Shown: positions 24,201 through 32,728, numbered from the stretch's first letter. The stretch is 64,000 nucleotides of DNA from DATAGF01 sp963819845 (GCA_963819845.1 CAWFXQ010000008.1:496001-560000); one strand, 5' to 3'. Notes: generated by a model from the sequence alone, not told the origin. Translations and numbers: made by a program.

Positions 24201-25552
24201 ACGAGGGCGTGCTGGCGCGCGAGCAGGTCAACGCGATGATCGCCGAGGCCGAGGGGCGGATGCGCGACGCCCACGAGGCCGTGACCAGCCGCGGCGTCCT
24301 CGGCGAGCAGGAGCACGAGGCCTCCCGCGCGAACGGCTCGCCCCTCACCGGCACCGCCGTTGCGGCCGACGTGCTGCGCGACCTCAACGAGCAGCTGCTC
24401 GCCGTGCCGGACGGCTTCACGGTCCACCCCAAGCTCGTGCCCCAGCTCGAGCGGCGGCGCGAGGCGATGGGGCCCGAGGGCGGCATCACCTGGGCCCACG
24501 CCGAGTCGCTGGCCTTCGCCTCGCTGCTCACCGAGGGCGTGCCCGTTCGCCTCACCGGACAGGACACCGCCCGCGGCACCTTCAGCCATCGCCACCTGGA
24601 GCTGCACGACATGGGCGAGGGCGAGACGTGGACCCCGCACACCGGCCGCGTCTACATGCCGATCGCGCACCTTGCCGGCGCCTCGGCCTCGTTCGAGCTC
24701 TACAACAGCCCGCTCTCGGAGGCGGCGGCCGTCGGCTTCGAGTACGGCTACAGCACCGAGGCCGACGACGCGCTGGTGCTCTGGGAGGCCCAGTACGGGG
24801 ACTTCGTCAACGGCGCCCAGATCATGATCGACCAGTTCATCGTCTCGGGGCGGGCGAAGTGGGGCGAGGCCTCGCGCCTGACGCTGCTGCTGCCCCACGG
24901 CTACGAGGGCAACGGGCCCGAGCACTCCTCGGCCCGCATCGAGCGGTTCCTCCAGCTCGCGGCCGAGGACAACATCCGGGTCGCGAACTGCAGCACCGCC
25001 GCCAACTACTTCCACCTGCTGCGCAAGCAGGCGCGCACGTCCCGGCAGCGGCCCCTGATCATCTTCACGCCCAAGAGCCTGCTGCGGGCGCGCAGCGCCG
25101 CGTCGCGGCTCGAGGACCTGTCCGACGGGGGCTTCCAGGCCGTCTACGACGACCCGCGGGCCGCCGGCGCGCGCGATCGGGTGACCCGGCTCATCCTCTG
25201 CACGGGCAAGGTCTTCCACGAGCTCGACGGCCACGCCGACCGCGGGGAGCACCCCGAGCTGGCGATCGCCCGGCTCGAGCTGCTCTTCCCCTTCGCGGAG
25301 GACAGGGTCTCCGAGCTGCTGGCCTCGTACCCCGCGCTACAGTCGGTGACGTGGGTGCAGGAGGAGCCCCGCAACATGGGGGCATGGGAGTTCGTGCGCC
25401 TGCAGCTCGAGCGGTTGCTGCCCGCCGGAGTGCCGCTCGGCTACACCGGCCGCGCGCGCCGGGCGAGCCCCAGCGAGGGCTACCCTCAGGCGCACCAGGC
25501 GGAACAGGACCGGCTGCTCGCGGCGGCGATCAGCGGACAGACGGAAGGCTGA
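21254..25552 (+). CDS. kgd: Multifunctional 2-oxoglutarate dehydrogenase: two lipoyl domains, E2 and E1 in one chain
   Basis: A 1432 aa TCA-cycle enzyme converting 2-oxoglutarate to succinyl-CoA with the E3 encoded next. Two lipoyl domains (about 8-84 and 112-188, lipoylated lysines K49 and K153 in TDKV) are joined by Ala/Pro linkers to a subunit-binding domain (226-262). An E2 succinyltransferase core follows (about 285-540, TYDHRVIQGAESG with the active His near 498), then a full E1 from about 560, with the ThDP motif GDAAFTGQG near 846. Mycobacterial Kgd and corynebacterial OdhA lack the lipoyl domains, so this version carries everything but E3. The GTG start at 21254 follows a -10 box by 6 nt. 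Confidence 0.95.
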   Translation: MSTTSSQTVQVVLPELGESVTEGVVVEWRIAEGDEVRAGDPLLDVTTDKVDVEVPAPTSGRLVRIVAQPGDAVEVGALLAELQTGDGGGNGGAPAEAPAAPAADDGATAPGEMVNIVLPDMESVTEGVVVEWSVAVGDEVSAEQTVVEVSTDKVDLEVPAPAAGTLAEIAVAAGETFQVGQPLGRIAVGADGGPPSPAAPAPAAAQDGPAAAPAAPAPPAGDLEWPRISPVARRLAIQRGVDPAAVAGTGPGGMVRKADVLAAGNGAPAAAPAPPATAPAAAGEQAVPLRGPAAALAGYMDESLSIPTATSFRTLGVGALDAQRRAINADLTAAGRDEKLSFTHLIAWALVRAAQALPAMGTGYGVVDGGPHKLVRERVNLGLAVDVERKDGSRSLLVPVVRDAGGLGFRGFRDAYDDLVRRTRAGQVKPDELRGASISLTNPGGLGTVASVPRLMPGQGTIVATGAIGYPAGLAAVNGETLASLGVEKVMTVTSTYDHRVIQGAESGEFLALIERMLRGEDGFYEEVRDSLGLPAAAPAPQPGRAAPAAPAPAVATGPVDDELLAGVAAAMSVVKAHRSHGHLAADLDPLGAKPPGDPALVPENLGLTPEVMARIPASLLRVKVPGDSFAAALPHLRAAYCGTIAYEIEHLSDHQKRLWLRGVIESGRLRDPLPAARRVEVLERLVQVDAFERFLRRTYLGQKTFSIEGVNALVPITDEVIELVGAEGARDVVMGMAHRGRLAFISHVVGRPEESIVAEFEGHMAFESGDDDMRETAGDVKYHLGAEGVYETRDGRPVRITLAANPSHLEQVNAVAEGLTRALQTTRTAAESRHDPASAVAVLIHGDAAFTGQGVVAETLNMQALRGYSTGGTVHVIANNQIGFTTDPNDARSTYHVSDLARGFDIPVIHVNGDDIDACISAAQLATAYRNRYQRDVLINLIGYRRLGHNELDEPAYTQPVMSRTIKAHPPVSKIYAQKLVDEGVLAREQVNAMIAEAEGRMRDAHEAVTSRGVLGEQEHEASRANGSPLTGTAVAADVLRDLNEQLLAVPDGFTVHPKLVPQLERRREAMGPEGGITWAHAESLAFASLLTEGVPVRLTGQDTARGTFSHRHLELHDMGEGETWTPHTGRVYMPIAHLAGASASFELYNSPLSEAAAVGFEYGYSTEADDALVLWEAQYGDFVNGAQIMIDQFIVSGRAKWGEASRLTLLLPHGYEGNGPEHSSARIERFLQLAAEDNIRVANCSTAANYFHLLRKQARTSRQRPLIIFTPKSLLRARSAASRLEDLSDGGFQAVYDDPRAAGARDRVTRLILCTGKVFHELDGHADRGEHPELAIARLELLFPFAEDRVSELLASYPALQSVTWVQEEPRNMGAWEFVRLQLERLLPAGVPLGYTGRARRASPSEGYPQAHQAEQDRLLAAAISGQTEG

Positions 25553-25553
25553 C

Positions 25554-26951
25554 ATGACGACCAACGGCGGTGACGGCGCGGGCGCGCCGCGCGTCGTCGT
25601 GCTGGGAGGAGGCCCCGCGGGCGACGTCGCCGCGCTCCGGGCCGCCCAGCTCGGCGCCCACTCCACCCTCGTCGAGCGCGCGGAGCTCGGAGGCACCTGC
25701 CTCAACTGGGGCTGCATCCCGACCAAGTCGCTGCTGGCGACCGCCGACCTGCTGCGCCGGGTGCGGCGCGCCGACGAGTACGGCCTCGTGGTGCCGGAGG
25801 TCTCGTTCGACTTCCCGAGGATGATGGCGCGCAAGGACGAGATCGTCCTGCGCATGCGCCAGGGCGTCGAGGGCGCGGCGAAGCGGAAGGGCGTGAACGT
25901 GGTGCGCGGTCAGGGCCGGGTCGAGGGCGACGCGGTGGTCGTCAACGGCGAGCGCCACCCCTTCGACCACCTCGTCGTCTGCGTCGGCACGGAGCCGTCG
26001 GGGCTGCCGGGCTTCGACATGGACCACCCGGCCATCCTCACGTCCAACGACATCCTGGCGCTGACGGCCCCACCCGAGTCGTTGCTGGTGGTGGGCGGCG
26101 GCGTGATCGGCTGCGAGTTCGCCAGCCTCTTCGCCCCCCTGGGGACGGCGATCACGGTCGTCGAGATCCTGCCCCGCCTGCTCGCCGGCGTCAACAACCG
26201 CACCGCGTCGCAGTTCCAGCGGCTGCTCGAGAAGGAGGGCGTGACGGTGCACCTCGAGCGCCAGGTCGCGGAGATCACCGACTACCGCGACGACGGCGTC
26301 ACGGTGCGCCTGGACGACGGCACCGAGCTGTCGGCCGAGAAGCTGCTGGTGTCGGTGGGCCGCCGCTCGCAGGCGGCCGGCATCGGCCTGGAGCAGCTCG
26401 GCGTCGAGGTCACCGAGCGCGGCCACATCGTCGTCAACGAGTTCCTGCGCACGGCCAACCCCAAGGTGTGGGCGGCCGGCGACTGCATCGGCGGCCTCCA
26501 GCTCGCCCACCTCGCCTCCGCCGAGGCCGCGCGGGCGGTCGAGAACGCCATCGGCGGCGAGATGGCGCCGATGGACCGCACCGTGGTGCCGAGCTGCATC
26601 TACACCCACCCCGAGATCGCCACCGTCGGCCTGACGGCCGACGACGCCAAGGAGGCCGGGTACGAGGTCACCCTCGGCCAGGCCCGCTTCGGCGGATCGG
26701 GCAAGGCGCTCGGCGAGGGCGAGCCCGACGGCTACGCCCAGCTGGTGGTGGACTCCTCGACCGGGCTCCTCCTGGGGGCGACGATCATGGGCGTCCACGC
26801 CGTCGAGATGATCCATGAGATCGGGGTCGCCATCGCCGACGGCCTCACGGCGAGCGAGCTGGGCGAGATCATCCACGCCCACCCGACGGTGAGCGAGATG
26901 GTGATGGACGCCGCCCAGCAGGCGGTCGGCGTGGCCCCCTACCTCTCCTGA
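25554..26951 (+). CDS. lpdA: Dihydrolipoyl dehydrogenase (E3)
   Basis: FAD flavoprotein of 465 aa that reoxidises the lipoyl groups of the preceding fusion protein with NAD+. The FAD-binding GGGPAGDVAA is at 18-27, the redox disulfide is in GGTCLNWGCIPTKSLL (C49, C54), the NAD fold is VVGGGVIGCEFASLF, and the C-terminal active-site region is HAHPTVSEMVMDA. It starts 1 bp after the E2-E1 stop, so the two are coupled. It may also serve pyruvate and glycine-cleavage complexes. Confidence 0.95.
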   Translation: MTTNGGDGAGAPRVVVLGGGPAGDVAALRAAQLGAHSTLVERAELGGTCLNWGCIPTKSLLATADLLRRVRRADEYGLVVPEVSFDFPRMMARKDEIVLRMRQGVEGAAKRKGVNVVRGQGRVEGDAVVVNGERHPFDHLVVCVGTEPSGLPGFDMDHPAILTSNDILALTAPPESLLVVGGGVIGCEFASLFAPLGTAITVVEILPRLLAGVNNRTASQFQRLLEKEGVTVHLERQVAEITDYRDDGVTVRLDDGTELSAEKLLVSVGRRSQAAGIGLEQLGVEVTERGHIVVNEFLRTANPKVWAAGDCIGGLQLAHLASAEAARAVENAIGGEMAPMDRTVVPSCIYTHPEIATVGLTADDAKEAGYEVTLGQARFGGSGKALGEGEPDGYAQLVVDSSTGLLLGATIMGVHAVEMIHEIGVAIADGLTASELGEIIHAHPTVSEMVMDAAQQAVGVAPYLS

Positions 26952-27679
26952 GCCCGGCCGAGCCCGCCCGCGCCGTGCTCCGGCGCTTGGGCCCCGACGC
27001 GCTGCCGCCCCACCGGGCGGTGGCGCGGCCGGTCAACCTGCTGAGGTCGATGACGGCCTCCGGCCCGCCGATCGCCTCGTGGTCGACCGTCACGACGCCG
27101 TGCCTCGTGCTGGGGCGCTCGGCCGACGACACCCGCGGGATCGAGGACGCCGCGTGGGACGAGGGGCTCCCGGTGGAGCGGCGCTCCTCGGGCGGCGGCC
27201 CGGTGCTGTGGGACCCGGGGCTGCTCGCGCTCGACGTCGTGCTGCCCCGCGGCCACGCGCGCGAGACGCGGGACGTGGTCGAGGCGTACCGCTGGCTCGG
27301 GGAGGCCCTGGCCCGGGGCCTGGGCGCCCTCGGCGCCCCGGGGGTCGAGGTGGTGGAGGTGCCGCGGGCCCGGGATGCGGCCCCCCGCCCCGCGGACGTC
27401 GCGTGCTTCGGCGGGTTGTCCCCCTACGAGCTGCTGGCCGGGGGGCGGAAGGTGGTGGGCCTGTCGCAGACCCGGCGCCGCCAGGGCACCCTGCTGCAGG
27501 CCGGCATCCTGCTCGACCTGGACGCGGCCCTGCTGGCCCGAGTGCTCGGCGGCGGCGAGCCGCTCGCGGCCGACCTGGCCGCGGCGGCCGCCGGCCTGCG
27601 CGAGTGGCTGCCCGGGATCGACCCCGACGGCGTCGCCGCCGCGGTCGATCCCGAGCTGGTGAAGGCGTTGGCACCCTGA
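26948..27679 (+). CDS. Lipoate-protein ligase A family protein
   Basis: About 235-243 aa of the biotin/lipoate ligase fold, which attaches lipoate or octanoate to lipoyl lysines. Family motifs are RRSSGGGPVLWDPGLLALDV (substrate pocket) and ELLAGGRKVVGLSQTRRRQG with the catalytic Lys. It follows the E3 gene directly. The coding frame begins at CTG 26948, overlapping the E3 stop as CTGA; GTG 26975 is the first standard start and could be the real one. The position next to a protein with two lipoyl domains argues for a role in maturing that complex. An octanoyltransferase role is possible. Confidence 0.82.
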   Translation: MSPAEPARAVLRRLGPDALPPHRAVARPVNLLRSMTASGPPIASWSTVTTPCLVLGRSADDTRGIEDAAWDEGLPVERRSSGGGPVLWDPGLLALDVVLPRGHARETRDVVEAYRWLGEALARGLGALGAPGVEVVEVPRARDAAPRPADVACFGGLSPYELLAGGRKVVGLSQTRRRQGTLLQAGILLDLDAALLARVLGGGEPLAADLAAAAAGLREWLPGIDPDGVAAAVDPELVKALAP

Positions 27680-27727
27680 ACGGAGCCACGTCGCGGCTAT
27701 CCGGCTCGCCGAGAAAGGGCCGGAGGC

Positions 27728-27760
27728 GCGCCTGGCCGCCCGCAAGAGGCGGCCGGTCGC
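27728..27760. terminator. Long hairpin, copy 1 of a repeated element
   Basis: Arms of 13 bp, GCGCCTGGCCGCC and GGCGGCCGGTCGC, pair with two mismatches around the loop CGCAAGA. A near-identical copy lies about 112 bp downstream. Both lie between convergent gene ends (27679 and 27882), as bidirectional terminators would. No T-run is present. Confidence 0.5.
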
Positions 27761-27839
27761 CTGGTCTTTGGGTCGAGGCGGCCGGTCCCGCCGCAGGCGG
27801 TGCCGCCGCTGCCGGAGGCCCCGGCCAGGGGCCGGAGGC

Positions 27840-27872
27840 GCGACTGGCCGCCCGCAAGAGGCGGCCAGTCGC
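27840..27872. terminator. Long hairpin, copy 2 of a repeated element
   Basis: GCGACTGGCCGCC and GGCGGCCAGTCGC are perfect 13 bp arms around the same CGCAAGA loop as copy 1. The flanking GGGCCGGAGGCGCG is also repeated, so this is a duplicated unit of about 44 bp. Confidence 0.55.
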
Positions 27873-27881
27873 ATTGTCTCC

Positions 27882-29288
27882 CTAGGCTGGATCGGCCTCC
27901 GGCATGCGCTGGGGGCGCCGCACGGACACGGCGAGGAAGCCGAGCGTCGCGGCGATCAGCGAGACGACCACGGCCGGCACGAAGCCCTCGAGGAGGTCCT
28001 CCGGGCTACCCGTGGGGCCGGTGAAGGCCTCGTTGACCGCCGTCGTCACCGCGAGGACGAGCGCGCCGCCGAACTGGAACGAGGTGTTCAGCAGCCCGCC
28101 GGCGAGGCCCTGCTCCTCGGGCGCGATGCCCTCGGTCGCCGCGACGTTGAGCGGTCCGTAGGCGAGGGCGAAGCCCAGGCCGCCGAGCAGCATGGTCGGC
28201 AGGATCGCCGCCGCGTAGGGAGAGTCAACGCCGATCGGCAGGAACAGCGCGTAGGCGGCGACGGTCCCCAGCAGCCCCGCCGAGATCAGCGGGCCGGTGC
28301 CGACGCGCGTGATCACCGGGCCGAGCCGGGGAGCGATCAGCGCCACGATCAGGCCGGCCGGCAGGATCGCCAGGCCGGTCTCCAGCGGTGACCAGCCACG
28401 CGCCTGCTGCATGTAGAGCGTCGCGATGAACTGGAACCCGACCCAGCCGCCGAACAGCGACATCGCTCCCGCGCCGGCGCGCACGAGCCGGGCCGAGCGC
28501 AGGATTCCCAGGCGCACGAGCGGCTGCGCCGTGCGCCGCTCGATCGCGACGAAGGCGCCGAGCAGGGCGACGACCGCGGCCAGGGACCCCAGGGTCCGGA
28601 CCGAGGCCCAGCCGGCGTCGGGGGCCTCGACGACGGTGAAGACCAGCAGCAGCATGCCCGCGGTGAGCGAGGCCGCCCCGGCCAGGTCGAAGCTCCGGCG
28701 GCCCAGGGCCGGCCGCCCGGTGTCGGGCACGAGGACGATCGCCGCGATCAGCGTCACGATCGCGACCGGGACGGGCAGCAGCAGGGCCCAGCGCCAGCCC
28801 ACCTCGGTCATCAGGCCGCCGATGACGAGGCCGAGCGAGAACCCGGTCGCGCCCGTCGCGGTGTAGATCGAGATGGCCCGGTTGCGCAGGGCGCCCTCGG
28901 CGAAGCTCGTCGTGATGATGGAGAGCCCGGCCGGGACGGTGAAGGCCGCGCTCACGCCCTTGATGAAGCGCGTGGCGATGAGGAGCCAGCCCTCGTCGAC
29001 CAGCGCCCCGAGGCCCGAGGCGACCGCGAAGACGGCCAGCGCGATGAGGAACATGCGCCTCCGGCCGAGCAGGTCGGCGGCGCGCCCCCCCAGCAGCAGG
29101 AAGCCGCCGAAGCCGAGCACGTAGGCGCTGATGACCCACTGCAGGCTGCCGTTGGTCAGGTCGAGGTCGGAGCCGATCGACGGCAGGGCGACGCCCACCA
29201 TCGAGACGTCGAGCGCGTCGAGGAAGAGCGCGCTGCAGAGGACCAGGATGAGGCCCCAGGCGCGCGCGTCGAAGCGTGCGGCGGACAC
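27882..29288 (-). CDS. MFS drug exporter of the EmrB/QacA (DHA2) type
   Basis: A 468 aa exporter with about fourteen hydrophobic spans. The family motif LDALDVSMVGVALPSIGSDL (24-43) is in the first span, the motif-A loop GGRAADLLGRRRMF follows span 2, and ARFIKGVSAAFTVPAGLS resembles motif B/C. It probably expels toxic organic compounds by proton antiport. A Shine-Dalgarno (AAGGAG) precedes the GTG at 29288. A damaged ArsR-type repressor lies divergently upstream and very likely controls it. Confidence 0.9.
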   Translation of the reverse strand: MSAARFDARAWGLILVLCSALFLDALDVSMVGVALPSIGSDLDLTNGSLQWVISAYVLGFGGFLLLGGRAADLLGRRRMFLIALAVFAVASGLGALVDEGWLLIATRFIKGVSAAFTVPAGLSIITTSFAEGALRNRAISIYTATGATGFSLGLVIGGLMTEVGWRWALLLPVPVAIVTLIAAIVLVPDTGRPALGRRSFDLAGAASLTAGMLLLVFTVVEAPDAGWASVRTLGSLAAVVALLGAFVAIERRTAQPLVRLGILRSARLVRAGAGAMSLFGGWVGFQFIATLYMQQARGWSPLETGLAILPAGLIVALIAPRLGPVITRVGTGPLISAGLLGTVAAYALFLPIGVDSPYAAAILPTMLLGGLGFALAYGPLNVAATEGIAPEEQGLAGGLLNTSFQFGGALVLAVTTAVNEAFTGPTGSPEDLLEGFVPAVVVSLIAATLGFLAVSVRRPQRMPEADPA

Positions 29289-29398
29289 GGGCGGTGCTCC
29301 TTCGTGTGGGGACGTTCGGATCGGGCGAGGAGCGTTGGCGGCCGCCGCGTGCGTCCTCTATTGTTCGATGCGCACCGTACGAGCCAACCTAGCTGGTT

Positions 29399-29416
29399 GT
29401 TCGACGTACGTCAAAC
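29399..29416. promoter_or_regulatory. Imperfect palindrome, probable ArsR-type operator
   Basis: GTTCGACGT and ACGTCAAAC are 9 bp arms with one mismatch, ending one base before the repressor ATG. The divergent region also has TTGTTCGA twice (29361, 29397), CGATGCGCA twice, and a CAACC-TAGCT-GGTTG inverted repeat (29385-29399). Confidence 0.5.
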
Positions 29417-29417
29417 G

Positions 29418-29778
29418 ATGCGCAACGCCCCCTCCGATCTGGTCACCGTCCTGCAGGCGCTCTCCGATCCCGTGCGCCTCGATATCGTCCGCCAGCTCGC
29501 CGGCTGCGAGGAGGGCTCGGGCATCCGATGCGGCCAGATCGAGCTCGACGTGACCAAGTTCGACCGCGAGCCACCACCTCAAGACCCTCCGCACCGCCGG
29601 GATCACGGGCGAGCGCGAGGAGGGCACGCGCAAGCTCACCTGGCTCCGCAAGAGGGAGCTCGAGGAGCGCTTCCCGGGCCTGCTCGACGCCGTTCTGGCG
29701 CCCCTGGTCGGGTCAGGGGGAGGGGCGGCTTCAGCAGGTGGCTCGAGCGCGGCAGCTCGATCCGGGTCACCCACCTGA
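29418..29778 (+). pseudogene. ArsR-family repressor with one-base frameshift
   Basis: A winged-helix repressor of about 120 aa. The first part reads LQALSDPVRLDIVRQLAG to LDVTK. At 29559-29560 an extra T (AAG-T-TCGACC) breaks the frame. Removing it restores the recognition helix and wing STASHHLKTLRTAGITGERE, with the frame ending at TGA 29776. It is divergent from the MFS exporter and probably its repressor. Whether the extra T is real or a sequencing error cannot be decided here; other genes to the right show the same kind of break. Confidence 0.75.
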
Positions 29779-29843
29779 CCCACTCGTAGCCCCGGGGCCC
29801 CCGGCACCGCGAGGGGCGCGGCAGGGAGGAACGGGGGGGCGTC

Positions 29844-29849
29844 TAATAT
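29844..29849 (+). promoter_or_regulatory. -10 box of capA-like gene
   Basis: TAATAT followed by 7 nt and the GTG at 29857. The 7 nt themselves read CGAGGAG, so a Shine-Dalgarno or a leaderless start are both possible. Confidence 0.45.
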
Positions 29850-29856
29850 CGAGGAG

Positions 29857-31050
29857 GTGGGAGCCCCGGACGACCAGCGTGTGCGCCGGCGCGAGGAGCG
29901 ACGCCGCCAGGTGACCCGCCGGCGGCGGACGGCCCTGGCGGTGCTGTTCGGCGTGATGGCCGTGGCCGTGGCGGTCGCGGTGGCGTTCCGCGGCGGCGAC
30001 TCCGGCGGACCCGAGGCGACGGCCGCCGCGGGCGGCGAGGCGCCCGGCGCCCAGGAGGTCGCGGCGGCGCCCGCGGCCCCGCCGGTCGAGGACGCCGAGC
30101 CCGTGCGCCTGTCGGCCGTCGGCGACACGGTCATGGGCAGCCTGCCCTACGGCCTGCCGTCCGACGGCGGAGCCTCGTTCTTCGACCAGGTCAACGACCT
30201 CCTGACGGGCGACGTCGTCCTCGGCAACCTCGAGGGCACCCTGGCGACCGGGGGCGTCTCGAAGTGCGGCTCCGGCAGCCCCAACTGCTTCGCGTTCCGC
30301 ACCCCGCCCTCGTACGCGAGGTACATCAAGGAGGCCGGGTTCACCGTCATGAACCTGGCCAACAACCACGCCAACGACTTCGGGCCCTCGGCCCTGCGCG
30401 AGACGGTCGCGGCGCTGTCGCGCTTCGGCATCCGCAGCACCGGCCGCCCGGGCACCGTCGCGGTGCAGAAGGTCAACGGCCAGCGCGTCGCCGTCCTGGG
30501 CTTCGCCTCCTACGACTGGGCCGACCCGCTGCTCGACATCCCGGCCGCGCGCCGGCGGGTGCGGGAGACGGCCGCCAAGGCCGAGATCGTGATCGTGACC
30601 TTCCACGGCGGGGCCGAGGGCAGCGACAAGACCCACGTGCCGCAGGGGTCCGAGTACTTCCTCGGCGAGAACCGCGGCGACCTGCGGCGCTTCTCGCGGG
30701 CCGTCATCGACGCCGGCGCCGACATCGTGATCGGCCACGGGCCTCACGTCCTGCGCGGCATGGAGGTCTACAAGGGGCGGCTGATCGCCTACAGCCTCGG
30801 CAACTTCGGCGGGTACGAGGTCTTCGGGCTCAACTCCGTCACCGCGACCAGCATGGTCCTCCAGGCCACCCTGGCGCCGGACGGCCGCCTGCAGCGGGCG
30901 CGCATCCGCCCGACCCAGCTGGTCGGCTCGGGGGTCCCCGCCCCCGGTGGGAACGCGATCGCGACGGTGCGCGAGCTCTCGCAGGACGACTTCGGCGCGC
31001 GGGCGCCGCGCATCGGCGCGGCCGGCGTGATCACCCCTCCGCGGGGCTGA
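29857..31050 (+). CDS. CapA-family metallophosphatase-like protein
   Basis: A 397 aa membrane-anchored extracytoplasmic protein. A basic N terminus precedes one membrane span (about 25-43) and an Ala/Gly/Pro linker. The CapA (PGA_cap) domain follows with VGDTVMGSLPYG, NLEGTLATGG, NLANNHANDFG, FHGGAEGSDKTHVPQ and GHGPHVLRGMEVYKG. CapA proteins act in poly-gamma-glutamate capsule export or processing. No CapB or CapC gene is nearby, so an unrelated phosphoesterase role is possible. Confidence 0.85.
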   Translation: MGAPDDQRVRRREERRRQVTRRRRTALAVLFGVMAVAVAVAVAFRGGDSGGPEATAAAGGEAPGAQEVAAAPAAPPVEDAEPVRLSAVGDTVMGSLPYGLPSDGGASFFDQVNDLLTGDVVLGNLEGTLATGGVSKCGSGSPNCFAFRTPPSYARYIKEAGFTVMNLANNHANDFGPSALRETVAALSRFGIRSTGRPGTVAVQKVNGQRVAVLGFASYDWADPLLDIPAARRRVRETAAKAEIVIVTFHGGAEGSDKTHVPQGSEYFLGENRGDLRRFSRAVIDAGADIVIGHGPHVLRGMEVYKGRLIAYSLGNFGGYEVFGLNSVTATSMVLQATLAPDGRLQRARIRPTQLVGSGVPAPGGNAIATVRELSQDDFGARAPRIGAAGVITPPRG

Positions 31051-32721
31051 GCGGGTAGCCCACAGGGGGCGTGCGGCCCTCCACGCCCACGACGAGGGCG
31101 GCGGGCCCGTCGGCCGCGCGCCGCCAGAGGTCGGCGAGGGCCTCGGGAAGGTCGGCCACCAGGTCGGCCCGGGCCGCCGACGCGCCGTAGCCGCGGCAGA
31201 TCTCCTCCAGGCCGACCCGCGGCTCGGCGAGCGCGAGGCCCGGCCAGGCGCCCTCGGGCCGGCCGGTGAGGCCCTCGAGGCCGGCGCGCAGGATCTCGTA
31301 GCCGCCGTTGTCCGCGACCACCAGCGCCAGCCCGACGCCCTCATGGGCCGCCGACCACAGCGCCTGGGCGCCGAAGAGCAGGCCCCCGTCGCCCTGGAGG
31401 GCCATCACCCGGCGGGCCGGGTCGGCCAGCTTGGCGCCGACGGCGGCCGGCAGGCCCCAGCCCAGGGCGCTCCCGCGGTGGGCCAGCCACGTCGCCGGGG
31501 TGCGGCGCGAGATCACCGACCGCAGCGCGCGCGCCGACGTCAGGGCCTCATCAACCACCAGGTCGCGCGGGCCGGCGGCGGCCGCGACCGCCCGGGCGAA
31601 GGCGGCCGGGCTGACGCGCTCGCCGCCCGCCTCGCGGGCGACCCGTGCCCGCGCGAGGCGGCGGGCATCGGCGGCCGGGCGCCATCTCGCGGACGCGGCG
31701 AGCCACGGCCTCCGGCGTCTCCGGGCCGAGCCGCTCGAGCAGGCCGGCGAGGCCGAGCCCGGGGTCGCCGACGAGCCCGGCGGCGGGGGCGTGGACCTTG
31801 CCGACCTCGCGCGGGTCGAACCTCCAGGTGCACCAGGGCCGCCTCGGGCGGCAGGGGCTCGCCCGGCCCGGGGCCGAAGAGGCGGAAGACCGGCATGCCC
31901 ACCGCCAGGACGACGTCGTGGCCCTCGAGCAGCGGCCCGATCTCGGCCGCGAAGGCGGGCAGCGGCCCGCGCCAGAGCGGGTGGTCGGTGGGAAGGGGCA
32001 CGGTCGCCGCCAGCGGCTCGCCGCGGATCGGCGCGCCCAGGCGCTCGGCGAGCGCCCCGAGCGCCGCGCCGGCGCCCGCGTGGGCGACGCCGTCCCCGGC
32101 CAGGAGGACCGGCCGGCGCGCGGCCGCCAGCAGGGAGGCCGCGCGGTCGAGCGCCTCGGCGTGCGGGCGCGCTCGGGCGCCGGGCGCACGGACGGGGGCG
32201 TGCGGGGGCGGCGCCGGGCCGACCTGGACGTCGACCGGCAGGCTCAGAACCACCGGCCCGCGCGGCGGCGTCAGGGCGGTGCGGAGCGCCTCGGCGAGCA
32301 GGCCGGGCAGGTCCTCGGGGCGGCGGGCCTCCCAGGCGCCCTTGGCGAGCGGCCGCGCCATCGCGAGGACGTCCCCGCCCAGGAATGGGTCGCCTGGCAG
32401 CATCGACTGCTCCTGCTGGCCGACCGTCACGAGCAGGGGAACGCGGCACCGGGCCGCGTTGAGGATGCCCGACAGCGCGTTGGCGAGCCCGGGCTGCACG
32501 TGGACGTTGACCGCCGCCGGCCCGCCGGTCGACTGGGCATAGCCGTCGGCCATCCCCACGGCCGCGGCCTCGTGCAGGGCGAGCACGAAGCGCACCCGGT
32601 CCTGGCGCCCGAGGGCGTCGGTCAGGGGCAGCTCGGTGGACCCGGGGTTGCCGAAGAGGACCGGCATCCCCTGCTCGGCCAGGGCCGCGAGCAGCCAGTC
32701 GGCCCCGTTCGCGGCGCCCAC
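31031..32721 (-). pseudogene. ThDP-dependent decarboxylase, benzoylformate-decarboxylase-like, two frameshifts
   Basis: About 562 aa when repaired. The N-terminal ThDP half starts at GTG 32721 with VLFGNPGSTELPL, the catalytic Glu in LALHEAAAVGMADGYAQ and VTVGQQEQSMLPGDP. The C-terminal half has LQGDGGLLFGAQALW and NGGYEIL for ThDP-Mg binding. Two single extra bases break the frame: at 31821-31822 (LVHLE, then FDPREVGKV) and at 31677-31679 (REMAP, then AADARRLARA). The family includes benzoylformate decarboxylase and acetolactate-synthase-like enzymes, so the substrate is not fixed. It begins 7 bp after the clpS stop. The last 20 bp overlap the convergent capA-like gene. Confidence 0.8.
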
Positions 32722-32728
32722 CGGAGCG

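Noticed and set aside
21269..25252. A 1327-codon minus-strand open frame opposite the 2-oxoglutarate dehydrogenase gene
   Set aside because: Low-complexity His/Arg/Gly/Val composition and exact antisense of a conserved gene; typical of very GC-rich DNA where stops are rare.
27728..27872. Possible CRISPR array from repeated hairpins
   Set aside because: Only two copies 112 bp apart, no regular spacer pattern and no cas genes nearby.
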